Notes under the pieces: generated by a model
The model's database searches: none
What the model saw: only the letters and a program-made list of their open reading frames with translations
Told to the model about the DNA's origin: nothing
Part shown: positions 23,074 through 32,100 of the stretch, one piece after another
Numbering within the stretch: the first letter of the stretch is position 1
Layout: each line of letters begins with the position of its first letter
Source: Chytriomyces cf. hyalinus JEL632
Lineage: Eukaryota > Chytridiomycota > Chytridiomycetes > Chytridiales > Chytriomycetaceae
Assembly: GCA_025435555.1 (NCBI GenBank)
Contig: JAIWWG010000012.1
Span: 496,001-560,000 of the forward strand
Direction: 5' to 3'
DNA: 64,000 nucleotides
Program-made: the position numbers and the translations under genes

Positions 23074-24045
23074 TCAGACTGGTCGCGAACTCGTCGAGTA
23101 GGCTGGAGCATCATATGCGGGAACGTCATCCTCCACTTTTGCAGCATTCTGTCCTTGAAGATGTTCAAATTCATTGGCCATCTTTTGACGAATTCGCTCT
23201 TCGTACGCCAATTGCTCGTCTGAAGCTTCTCCAGCCGGAACTTCTTTTTTGATTTCCACAATTTCGCCTTCATCGGCAACAACAGCCTCGGGAGATGCAG
23301 CTGGAGGAGCGCCGCTTTGATTCTCGGGAGGCTGCGGGAGGTCGCGTTCCAATTCACGTTCTTGTTCCAAAGCACGGTCTCGTTCCAATTCACGTTCAAT
23401 CTTTCCACGGAGTCGAGTCTCATCCGTGCCAGTAGCTGCTACAGCAGCTGCAACAGGGTTCGCAGGGACAGTGGTAGAACCAGACGCTCCAACTCCAGGG
23501 ACAGCAGCGCTATAGTATCCAGCCATGGCTGCTTGCTGCTGTTGCTGCTGGGAGGCCAAGTACTGCTCATACGCTCCAGGGTTCTCTGCAAAGTACTTTT
23601 GCCATTGGGCAGTGTAGTCCACAGCGCCGGTGGGTCCAACGGATGGAGCTCCTCCAGCCATGGACGCATTGTCTGCGTAATAGGCGCCCGTTTCCATTCC
23701 TGGCTGTTGAGGTTGAGCTGCATAGTATCCAGCTCCTTCCATTCCAGGTTGCTGAGGCTGAGCGTAGTATTGCTGTTGGTACGCTTGTTGTTGCTGATAG
23801 TACTGAGCAGGAGAAACTTGTTGTGGCTGTTGCTGTTGCTGCACATAACCTTGCTGAGCATACGCGGAGGCGGCATAGGGAGACGCAGCAGCAGCGCCAG
23901 CAACACCACCAGCGGCAACGTTGCCGTACAAAATTTGATTACGGTTAAGCGTGTTTGGTTGAGATTTGACGCTAGGGGAGTGGCTGCTTCCGTTTTCGGG
24001 TCCTCCGGCAGTTGTGTAAGTTTCGTAGTTGACGGACGCGGACAT
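23074..24045 (-). CDS. Gln/Tyr-rich, prion-like protein with a W-Q-x-Y-F-x2-NP motif
   Basis: From the ATG at 24045 the protein is 323 aa; an upstream in-frame TTG is not a credible start. The N-terminal half is Gln/Ala/Tyr/Pro-rich (SPYAASAYAQQGYVQQQQQP) with a tandem repeat around AQPQQPGME. A short motif, AQWQKYFAENPGAYEQY, lies near residue 150; it recalls the Trp-Tyr repeats at the C-terminus of KH-type FUSE-binding proteins. After a Gln run comes a charged helix (RLRGKIERELERDRALEQER) and an acidic C-terminus with EERIRQKMANEFEHLQ. No globular domain is visible. Composition suggests an RNA-granule or transcription co-factor role, which is only an inference. Confidence 0.6.
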   Translation of the reverse strand: MSASVNYETYTTAGGPENGSSHSPSVKSQPNTLNRNQILYGNVAAGGVAGAAAASPYAASAYAQQGYVQQQQQPQQVSPAQYYQQQQAYQQQYYAQPQQPGMEGAGYYAAQPQQPGMETGAYYADNASMAGGAPSVGPTGAVDYTAQWQKYFAENPGAYEQYLASQQQQQQAAMAGYYSAAVPGVGASGSTTVPANPVAAAVAATGTDETRLRGKIERELERDRALEQERELERDLPQPPENQSGAPPAASPEAVVADEGEIVEIKKEVPAGEASDEQLAYEERIRQKMANEFEHLQGQNAAKVEDDVPAYDAPAYSTSSRPV

Positions 24046-24296
24046 TTTACGCTGGCCTTGAAGACGCGGTTCTGGGCTGTCTTTGTTTTCACGTTCGTTC
24101 AAAGGAATGCGGACTGGCTATTTGTTTGAAAAGAGAGGGGGCGATGAACAAGATGTTTTCTGAGGGTGTCAAATTGGTTGGGGTGTGGTGGCAAGAAAAA
24201 TTGACCACTCTAACAGATTGATTCGATAAGGACTGCGACTTCTCCAACACAGCCACCACAGCACACAAGATGAAGACTGATGAAGACACACCGGCA

Positions 24297-24866
24297 TCAA
24301 TGATCACACTGCCCACTTCCTATCCACGAGTCCGTCCGACAAGAGAGAAAGAAAGAGAGAGGGGATATCAACAGAGGATGCATACATACCTGGGGTTGCA
24401 TACTGCCCGTGTTCCTCGAAGCACTCGCATGAAGATCATCAAAGTTGTTGACCTGCTTACGTCTACTGGCACGGTGTGCCTTGGTAAAGAAGGAGATGGC
24501 GCCAATGATTAAGATGGCAGCAACGATACCGCCACCAATACCGCCAATGAGGGCCCAGTTGACCTGGCCTGGCTTTCCAGCGTCTGGAGCTGCTGCTGCT
24601 GCGGTGGTGGTGGTGGTGGAGGAGAGCGTCGATGTGGTCATAGTGGTTGTGAGAGGGCCGGCGGTGGTGGGTGCGGTGGTGGAGGAAGAGGTGAGAGGGG
24701 CTGCAGAGGATGTGGTTGGCACAGCGGAGGTGGTGATTGAGGAGGTGCTCGGTGGGAGGGCAGAGGTAGTTGGTGCTACAGATGACGACGTTGGTGGTTC
24801 AACGGATGAGACGCTGGGAGGGTCGCTGGTGACAGGCCCTCTGGTGGTGGTTGAACGGGAGGACAT
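24297..24866 (-). CDS. Mucin-like single-pass membrane protein (3' exon uncertain)
   Basis: Residues 1-100 are nearly all Ser/Thr/Pro/Ala (SSVAPTTSALPPSTSSITTS). A Gly-rich transmembrane helix (ALIGGIGGGIVAAILIIGAISFF, about 105-128) and a basic KAHRASRRKQV stretch follow. No signal peptide is seen. A strong donor (CAG|GTATGTATG) occurs after NTGSMQPQ, so the continuation to the stop at 24297 is probably intronic and a short downstream exon is missing from this model; an acceptor-like TTCATCAG lies near 24270. The helix and its GGGI context resemble the Mid2/Axl2-like stress-sensor style seen in fungi, but homology is not shown. Confidence 0.5.
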   Translation of the reverse strand: MSSRSTTTRGPVTSDPPSVSSVEPPTSSSVAPTTSALPPSTSSITTSAVPTTSSAAPLTSSSTTAPTTAGPLTTTMTTSTLSSTTTTTAAAAAPDAGKPGQVNWALIGGIGGGIVAAILIIGAISFFTKAHRASRRKQVNNFDDLHASASRNTGSMQPQVCMHPLLISPLSFFLSCRTDSWIGSGQCDH

Positions 24867-25137
24867 GGCTCAGACGATGGGCTCAGAGGGACAGAGAAAT
24901 ACAGAGTTCTTGTTGGACTGGGACTGGGACTGCTGGGACAGCTGGGGCTGGAGTCTGTTTCGTTTGATTTTAATAAAATCAAAAAATGTTTTTCAATTTC
25001 TCTTTCTTTAATCAAATCAGATTCCATTTATTCATGCATCCCATCCAATCCCATCCAATCCAATCCATCTGCATGCGTCCGAAACCAGGACGCAGTGTCC
25101 GAATGTCCGAATGTCAAATGTGTCAGTCTCTTTGTTT

Positions 25138-25139
<2 letters not shown>

Positions 25140-25220
<81 letters not shown>
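25140..25220. repeat. (GA)n microsatellite
   Basis: An uninterrupted run of about 37 GA units, ending in gagacagagag, lies between the divergent genes at 24866 and 25507. It is open in several frames and yields false Arg-Glu and Ser-Leu ORFs. Its place between divergent genes suggests a GAGA-like promoter element or simply an unstable microsatellite. Confidence 0.95.
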
Positions 25221-25506
25221 GCCATCGTGGCGCTGTCCATTGCCAAATGATCCGTCTTCACTCCTTCTCCTTCTCGTCTGCTGCAACTGCAACTGCATCT
25301 GCCAACTCGATCGTAGACACGTACATCACTGTCTGTCTCTGTGTAAAGAGTCAGTGTCTATTGGGTCAGTCACCTTCTCGTGAGTGAGTTAAATTATTGG
25401 ATCAAAGCAATAAATAAAATTGTGTCACGGGCGGCAAACGCACCAACAGCAGCAAATCTCATACTTTTTTCCTCACTTTGTGTGAAAATACTCAAAAACA
25501 CTTGCA

Positions 25507-26367
25507 ATGGGCTTTTGCGAAACAGAAGGAACCGTGGCCGCAAGATGTGACGCCCAGTGGTGCCGCTATGACAACTCCGTGTGCGCTGAGGGCTTGCAAT
25601 GCTTACCCATTCGGCGGCTTCCAGAGTGTCCAAGAACCTTCACGGGAGAGTGGCGCTGGGACCATTCCCATGATGGCCAATCTGCCGGCGGGGATCCCAC
25701 CAACATTGTCGTTGCTGTTGAGACCACTGCTCCTGCTGCCCCCTCGGTTGTAGCTGTTGTCCCACCACCACCGGCCGCTTCAACTTCTTTTACCGCCATA
25801 ATTGCCCCTGTGACTTCAACACCATTCGACCCCCTTTCATCACCCACATCCATCATCCAAGGCGTCCACATGGAAGACGGTGCCCGGAAAAATACTGGTT
25901 CAATCACAGGCGCAGGGTCAAACGCAGTTTCTTCAGTGAGCCCTTGGGTCATTGGTCTCAGTGTCGTTGGAGTTGTAGCAGTTCTTGCCGTCGGTCTCGT
26001 GACTGCTCATATCAGACGGAAGCGGTCTCAAGAGAAACGAGTCGCCGTCATTCACGACTTTGTTTGCAAGAATGGCGGCGGCAAGGACACTGCAACTACT
26101 GTTGGCATGAATACCCCGCCTGCATTGCGCATCCTGCGACGAGGAGGCGTCATGCAACTGCCGTCGTCAGCAACAACTGAATCCAACTTTTACTACAAGG
26201 ACGACTTTTTCGACGACGAGTCTCTGCTGGCAGATGAGAATGCCAGTGTATACTCTGTCAACACTCTCGACATGCAGAGTTGGGGTGCCCGACTGGAACT
26301 CGCCCCAGCGCCATTCGTGGTTCCAAAGACGGGCGCCCCGGACTCTCCGTTACCTCCGCATCCATAA
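25507..26367 (+). CDS. Cys-module single-pass membrane protein
   Basis: 286 aa from the ATG at 25507. Residues 1-42 contain six cysteines (CETEGTVAARC, CRYDNSVCAEGLQC, PECP). The CAEGLQC piece matches the C-AEGL-x-C core of the secreted seven-module protein at 12763. A Pro/Ser/Thr/Val-rich linker runs to about residue 150. Residues about 151-172 are transmembrane (VIGLSVVGVVAVLAVGLVTA), followed by HIRRKRSQEKR and an acidic tail (DDFFDDESLLADE). There is no signal peptide, so either a 5' exon is missing or the helix acts as a reverse signal anchor. Function unknown. Confidence 0.6.
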   Translation: MGFCETEGTVAARCDAQWCRYDNSVCAEGLQCLPIRRLPECPRTFTGEWRWDHSHDGQSAGGDPTNIVVAVETTAPAAPSVVAVVPPPPAASTSFTAIIAPVTSTPFDPLSSPTSIIQGVHMEDGARKNTGSITGAGSNAVSSVSPWVIGLSVVGVVAVLAVGLVTAHIRRKRSQEKRVAVIHDFVCKNGGGKDTATTVGMNTPPALRILRRGGVMQLPSSATTESNFYYKDDFFDDESLLADENASVYSVNTLDMQSWGARLELAPAPFVVPKTGAPDSPLPPHP

Positions 26368-26515
26368 TATCCATCACAAACAACCTATAGAGAAGAAACA
26401 GAAAAACAGAAAAATAAACCTGTTTAATAAATAAAAATAAAATGAAATAAAATGTGGCTTCAGATTTCAGCAACGCAAATCTCCAACGATTTGTTTGTTG
26501 CTCTTGGTGACAGCA

Positions 26516-26640
26516 GATGCTGAGACAGGAGAGACAGTGAGGGACAGTGAGGGAGAGAGACAGAGGGAGTGAGAAGGAGGGGGAGAGAAGGAGGGGGAGA
26601 GAAGGAAGGGGAGAGAAGGAGGAGGAGAGTGTGGGTGCCG
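26516..26640. repeat. Purine-rich (GA/GGGA) imperfect repeat
   Basis: A stretch of gagggacagtgagggagag- and gagaaggaggg-type units lies between two membrane-protein genes. It resembles a degenerate minisatellite with units of about 10-14 nt (gggagagaagga repeated). No coding role is supported. Confidence 0.7.
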
Positions 26641-26809
26641 ACATCAAAGTCTCTTTGTCTGTCTGAAGCGAACCCTGACAACACACATCCCCCACTGCTG
26701 CAATGAATCCTCATCCAAGTTGACCATCCTGCCATGTCAGTTGACCTGTTCAACAATTGCACAATTTGTTATAACGCATCCTTGTTCAATATGTCTTCAC
26801 TTTTCCAAA

Positions 26810-28807
26810 ATGTCGTCAGCAAGCGCGCCTGCCGCCTCGCCGCCAAATACGAGTCCAGGATCTAATGCGCCGACATTGCCGTCGACATCAAACGGTGGTG
26901 ACAATGCGCCTTCGCCATCGCCCGCGCCTCCAACTTCAAATGCTCCAACAGTCAGGACCTCACGTCCTTCCCCGTCCCCGTCTCCGGAACCACAACCACA
27001 ACCCAGCCCACCACCTCCATCACCTTCCCCGCCACCTCCACCACCGCCACCACCGCCTCCGCCTTCCCCATCGCCCGACCCTCCCCCTCCCCCTCCTCCT
27101 CCGTCTCCTTCTCCTCCTCCAAACCCACGACCCACCGCTGCGTCTCCACCGCCGCCGCCGCCGCCTGAACCAGCACCATCGCCTGCACCACCTCCACCTC
27201 CAAACCCATCTCCTAATCCACCACCAGAAATACCAGCACCGCCTCCACCACAATCACAACCCCAACCCCAACCCGCGCCGATCCCACCATCAGATCCTGC
27301 AAATAACCCCCCTTCAAGAGAGATTGCTTCTGACGCTCCAAGCATTCAACAGGGTGAAGTCTCCTCTTCTTTTGCTGCCTCAAATGCTGCCATTGACGGT
27401 GCTGCTGCTGCCACCACAACTGCACGCGATTCCATGCCTACAGATGTATCATCACCCACACTCGTATCCCCAGCAGCAGCGGGTTTCGCGTCCACATCAT
27501 CCGGTGTCGTCGTATCTCGATCTGCCGCAAGAACTTCAACAACCGCAGGTAAACTCACTGGAACAATCACCGCATTCAACTCTTCGTCGACGGTTGAATT
27601 TGGGGGCGCCATTTCCGGATCCAATTCAAATGGCGCCGGGGTGAGCATTGGTGTGGTGTTTGCCATTGTTGGGGGTTGCGTTGCTGCTGCCGCGTTACTT
27701 GTCACATTGGCTGTATGGTGGATTCGCAGAGACAACAACAAGACGGACGGACGAGGACATAAGGAAGGAGCCGCCATGATTGGTGGCGGTGGGCGTAAGG
27801 ATGTGAGTAGTGTGTTTTGGAGCAAGTGGGGCAAGAATGAAAAGCCAGAGATGCAGCAACCGTTTTTGGTTGCTGATGGTACTGCTGCTGTGGATGAGAA
27901 CGCGGATACTGTGGTCGTGCCGCCACCGCTGTTGCCGCTTGAGTCTTCCGAAGAAGTTGAGCGTGTTGTTGTCGGTAATTCGGTGCTGGGACAGATTGAG
28001 GAGGAGGATGAGGAGGAGGATGAGGATGAGAATGCGGAGGAGGATGTTGGATTGATGGAAGTGGCTCCCTTGTCTGCGACAGAGAGTTTTGCTTCAACAA
28101 ACCCGCTGGCATCCCAAGACACATCTAGCCCTCTCACAGAACAGCAACGTCAAGTTCTTGCCTCCGAGGCCATTACTAATGAAGTCTCAAAGAAACCGAC
28201 GTTGGACAATATTCCTGAACCAGTCGTCCTCGCCGCTGCCTCCTCCACCGCCCCAAAAATCGCAACCCTGTCTGTTGCCGCCGACACTCCCAGAACTCGT
28301 CGCAAGCTTCTCAAATTCTTGCCTAGAATGACTGCACGCAAACAATCTGCAACCGAAATGGCCTCCCCAGCCAAGGTCCAAGAAACAGAAACAACAGCAA
28401 CAGCTACAACAACCTCTGCAGCAATTTCACGAGCATACCAGATGCATAGGCCACAACCCACTGTTGCCCAAACACCCGCCGATGCCACAGCCGCAACCGC
28501 TGCCGCGCTTCCATCCAATTTAGTACCCCCTGCAGCGTATGAACAGTTTCAACAAGATCTCGCACTGCAATACATGTACGGCCTGACAAACGAACAACAA
28601 CAGCAATTGTTGCATCAACAGCAGCAGCATCAGCAGCAGCATCAATATTTTTCTCAATACCAAATGCACCAAACTGCCCCTGAATTATCGGGAATGTCTC
28701 AAGAGTACATCAACAGTTGGTGGCAAGCGTTCTACCAACAGAATCCTGTTTTGGCGCAAGAGTATTATGAGGCTGCGCTTAAAGCCCAGCGTGAAGGCCG
28801 TTTATGA
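26810..28807 (+). CDS. Proline-rich single-pass membrane protein with Gln-rich tail and W-Q-x-F-Y-x2-NP motif
   Basis: 665 aa from the ATG at 26810. Residues 30-165 are an extensin-like Pro/Ser region (PPPPSPSPPP units), then a Ser/Thr-rich stretch. A transmembrane helix follows near residues 283-306 (GVSIGVVFAIVGGCVAAAA, LLVTLAVWW), with IRRDNNK on the inside. The tail has an acidic cluster (EEEDEEEDEDENAEEDVG), a basic TRRKLLKFLPRMTARK stretch and a Gln/His-rich segment. It ends with SWWQAFYQQNPVLAQEYY, which resembles the motif in the Gln-rich protein at 23074. No signal peptide is visible. The region is open on the opposite strand as a Gly-rich shadow. A wall-anchored sensor is plausible but unproven. 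Confidence 0.65.
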   Translation: MSSASAPAASPPNTSPGSNAPTLPSTSNGGDNAPSPSPAPPTSNAPTVRTSRPSPSPSPEPQPQPSPPPPSPSPPPPPPPPPPPPSPSPDPPPPPPPPSPSPPPNPRPTAASPPPPPPPEPAPSPAPPPPPNPSPNPPPEIPAPPPPQSQPQPQPAPIPPSDPANNPPSREIASDAPSIQQGEVSSSFAASNAAIDGAAAATTTARDSMPTDVSSPTLVSPAAAGFASTSSGVVVSRSAARTSTTAGKLTGTITAFNSSSTVEFGGAISGSNSNGAGVSIGVVFAIVGGCVAAAALLVTLAVWWIRRDNNKTDGRGHKEGAAMIGGGGRKDVSSVFWSKWGKNEKPEMQQPFLVADGTAAVDENADTVVVPPPLLPLESSEEVERVVVGNSVLGQIEEEDEEEDEDENAEEDVGLMEVAPLSATESFASTNPLASQDTSSPLTEQQRQVLASEAITNEVSKKPTLDNIPEPVVLAAASSTAPKIATLSVAADTPRTRRKLLKFLPRMTARKQSATEMASPAKVQETETTATATTTSAAISRAYQMHRPQPTVAQTPADATAATAAALPSNLVPPAAYEQFQQDLALQYMYGLTNEQQQQLLHQQQQHQQQHQYFSQYQMHQTAPELSGMSQEYINSWWQAFYQQNPVLAQEYYEAALKAQREGRL

Positions 28808-29177
28808 GTATTCAACCCACGTCACGAGTAGGTAAACAACAAACTAACAACACGTTGGGCAAAGATTTGATTCTAATTGCACTCTGAACTGCACTGTTTT
28901 TTTTGTTTTTGTTTTTCTTTCCTTTTCTTGCTTCTCTTTTCACTTTTTTCTTTTTTTTTGGGATTTGAAAGTATCATATACCATGCGAAATAAAGTCCAT
29001 GATCTTCGGTTGGATGCGTTCACAAACAGTTTTAAAATGGTAGCCATCTTTTATAGCATCATAAAAACATAAGCAAAGCCCGAATCAAAAACCGAGTCAG
29101 AAAACAACGAAATCAAAGAAAAATGACAAGGGAAGAAAGCAACTCTGAAAAAACTGAAGCAAACAACGACAGCAAAA
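28808..29177. other. Intergenic region between convergent genes
   Basis: This stretch holds pyrimidine-rich sequence (tttttttgtttttgtttttc) and AT-rich 3' UTR-like text of the two convergent genes, with possible AATAAA-like polyadenylation signals (gaaataaagt near 28985). No gene is seen. Confidence 0.6.
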
Positions 29178-32100
29178 TTACAATCTTCCTTGCAAAATCT
29201 CTTCAATAAACTGATTAATGACCGTCTTTCGTGGCGTCATGTCCATTCGGAACAGTGAAGTCAATTCATCACGCACTTGCTTCTTGGTCACTGTCATCAA
29301 GTCTGCTGTTGCAAGAATCCGACGAATCTCATTCAACAACTGCTCATCCGTTGGCTCACTTCCAGCAGCACCCGCAGCAGCAGCACCACCACCATTCGCC
29401 ATTACACCGCCAGGAACAGGTGACTGCATTCGCTGTGATCCAGCCGCGGATTCGGTATAACCGGGGAAATACCCGGGCGGCATCGGTTGAGCTGCAAACG
29501 ATACTGCAGCACTCATTTGTGGGTTCACGGCTGCGTATCCTCCTGGGTATGAAAACGGCGAGACGGGAATAATGCCTCCACCAAATTGGGAACCTCCACC
29601 ACCATATGCGCTTGCGGCATACACAGATCCAGGTGCTGCCACTTGCTGATATTGTTGAGGGGTGCCCATCATCATTCCACTTCCAGCTGATCGCATCATT
29701 CCATCACTGTAAACAGATGGCGCGACCCCTTGATATTCAGATGGGTTGCTGGTCTTTTCAAACGCTTCCTTCTCAAAATCAGCCCATCTACGGCGAGGAA
29801 TGCTTGATGGATCAAACTTTTGCGAAAAAAAAAAAGGACGGTTCAAGTTAGATTTTCCAGCTCATGATGCAACAAAAAAATTAAATCCAACTTACTGGAA
29901 CAACATCCGCTGTAAGCAACTTCTTTCCCTTGTCACCAACAATGACACGTGTGCTTCCCCATGAAAAGTCGTCAAAGTGCCAGAAAGCGTACAGAGGAAT
30001 GTATAAACTGAACACAGGCATGGCAAGAATATACTGCACAACCAAATTCAGTCAGTTATATACATGACAGTATGGCAAAAGGGCTGAGATTACAAACCAG
30101 CAACATCCAAGCGATCTGAGCCCACTCTCTTTTGATCAAGAAGATGATCACTTGAAGTCCATAAATGGCTCCAATCATGATCACGGAAATCAATGGAAAT
30201 TGCTCACTAATTTAAAAGAAATGAGCAAGCAATGGTTCAAGATTGTTCTGTAACTCACTTTGTCGCAGAAACCAAGTAGATCAGGTATCCAATGTAGATT
30301 AAAGCAGCCGGCTGGACGACAGTCGAAAACAGATCCAAAAATACGACAAATCTCATTGAGAAGCAGCAGAATCCACACAATTGCGGGAGCATCAGCAGCT
30401 CCACCAGGTTATGAATTGTTGAGTTGATCCAACGACGACGTTGCGACAAAAGAACGGGCCAGCGGTCCGGAACATTAGTTTTGCATTGCGCGTCTGCAGT
30501 GAAGGTCAGCTTGTACTTGGGAAAGTGTTTCATCATTAGCGTTGTCAGGTATCGATCTTCTCCAAGGTGCAGCAAGTTTTTCAAATGAAGCGTGTCCACT
30601 CTGTTTTCAGAATATCCATCGATGACGGCTGGCGCGATAAGAAGCGGAATATTTTTCGTCGGGGTCCGAATTCGGTACATGCAGAAACATCCTGAGTGCA
30701 GAAAAACGACATCAGATTTCCAAACAAGACAACAGGAAAAATTCAATCAACCAGGCAAACAGGTAACTGATCCAAACAAAGACTCGAACGCCTTGGACAA
30801 GTGATGCGAAATGAAGTACTCGTAAACTTGGATCATCGTGAAGAAGGAATCCTTCTCATTCGAGATCAACGTCTCCCCACAAATTCCCATAATCCGAGAG
30901 TCATGAATCATTGCGGAGACCATTCGGTTCAAAGAGTCCGTAAATACTTCAGTATCAGCATCTACCATGAGAATATACTCATAGAACGATGGGTTCACTC
31001 CAATAATGTTCTTCATGTGGTGGTACAGCTCCAATTCAAGCGGATTCATTTCAGCGTTGAAATGCACTCGGTTGAGGAAGCGCATGAGAATCATTTGAGA
31101 GTCACGCTTTCCACGATTTCCTGGACGAGAACGTTCACTGGGCTTTCCGCACTTGACAACCACAATGAAAGGAACATTGTGGCCCTGGATTTCGTAAAGA
31201 CCCGAGTAGACTTTTCCCATGTTATGCTGCTTGTCGCCTTCACCAAGGGAGTCAAACGAGAGAAGATCTGGGTCCACAAGAGGATCCACACCCAGAATAT
31301 CCAAAACAATTCTTGGAGTTGGTCTGTCATTTCCACTTCCGATAATCATACCTGCATGGAAAACAAGACCTTAAATCAGACAAAGACTTTTGTCAAGAAT
31401 CGACAAGAAACATACCGTCGGCAACAACGAAAATAAGCTTCCTTTTGTCGTCATATCTGAGTAATGCAATTGATTCCAGGGTATTTGTCAAACTTTCAGC
31501 GTCTTCAGTGTAACATGGAATCTGTGGAAAACCCGTTAAGTTCTAATCGCATGACAATAAAATAGACTCACTTGGCAAATGACAAACTTGTCATGTTCTT
31601 CTGGATCTTTTGCTTGCCCAAACTGCAACGCAGCAAGGAACTTCACTCCAATCACAAGACACAAAATAATGGTGGCCGTCAGCAGAATGCCATTTGAAAT
31701 GCGACAGTTCAAATCGGCACGCTTGTCAATAGTTCCAATGTAAAACATATTGTTCATGCAGTTGAGATAGTTGGCGGCTTGTTCGGCACCCTCGGCAGCT
31801 TTCACAGAAAGGAACTGAGGTGTGGCATCTTTGCCGTAGAAACTCGCAAACACATTCTTCATGTTGTCGTTCAAAAAGTTTTGACCTTTTCCATCAAAGT
31901 ACGAGCTGACATCGTAAACGTTATTGTAGATAACAATAAGCCTGCGCAAGAAAGTCAGTCAAAATGATTTGGGGACAAACATCACGCATTCAAGAAGAAA
32001 CTCACTTTCGCGTTTCGGTGGCTTTTTCGCGAATATAGTCCATGGGCCAAGCAACTCTTGAAACGGCGTACTGGTTCATATGTTCCAAATAACGCCTTCC

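Noticed and set aside
23317-24129. Plus-strand ORF of 270 codons opposite the Gln-rich protein
   Set aside because: Ser/Leu/Val-rich shadow of a CAG/CAA-rich gene; it includes no domain and lacks a plausible start.
25028-25298. Arg-Glu and Ser-Leu repeat ORFs on both strands
   Set aside because: Produced by the (GA)n microsatellite, no flanking coding sequence.
26797-27345. Reverse-strand Gly-rich ORF of 182 codons
   Set aside because: Shadow of the proline-rich coding strand (CCN read as NGG); the plus-strand gene continues far beyond with a helix and tail.
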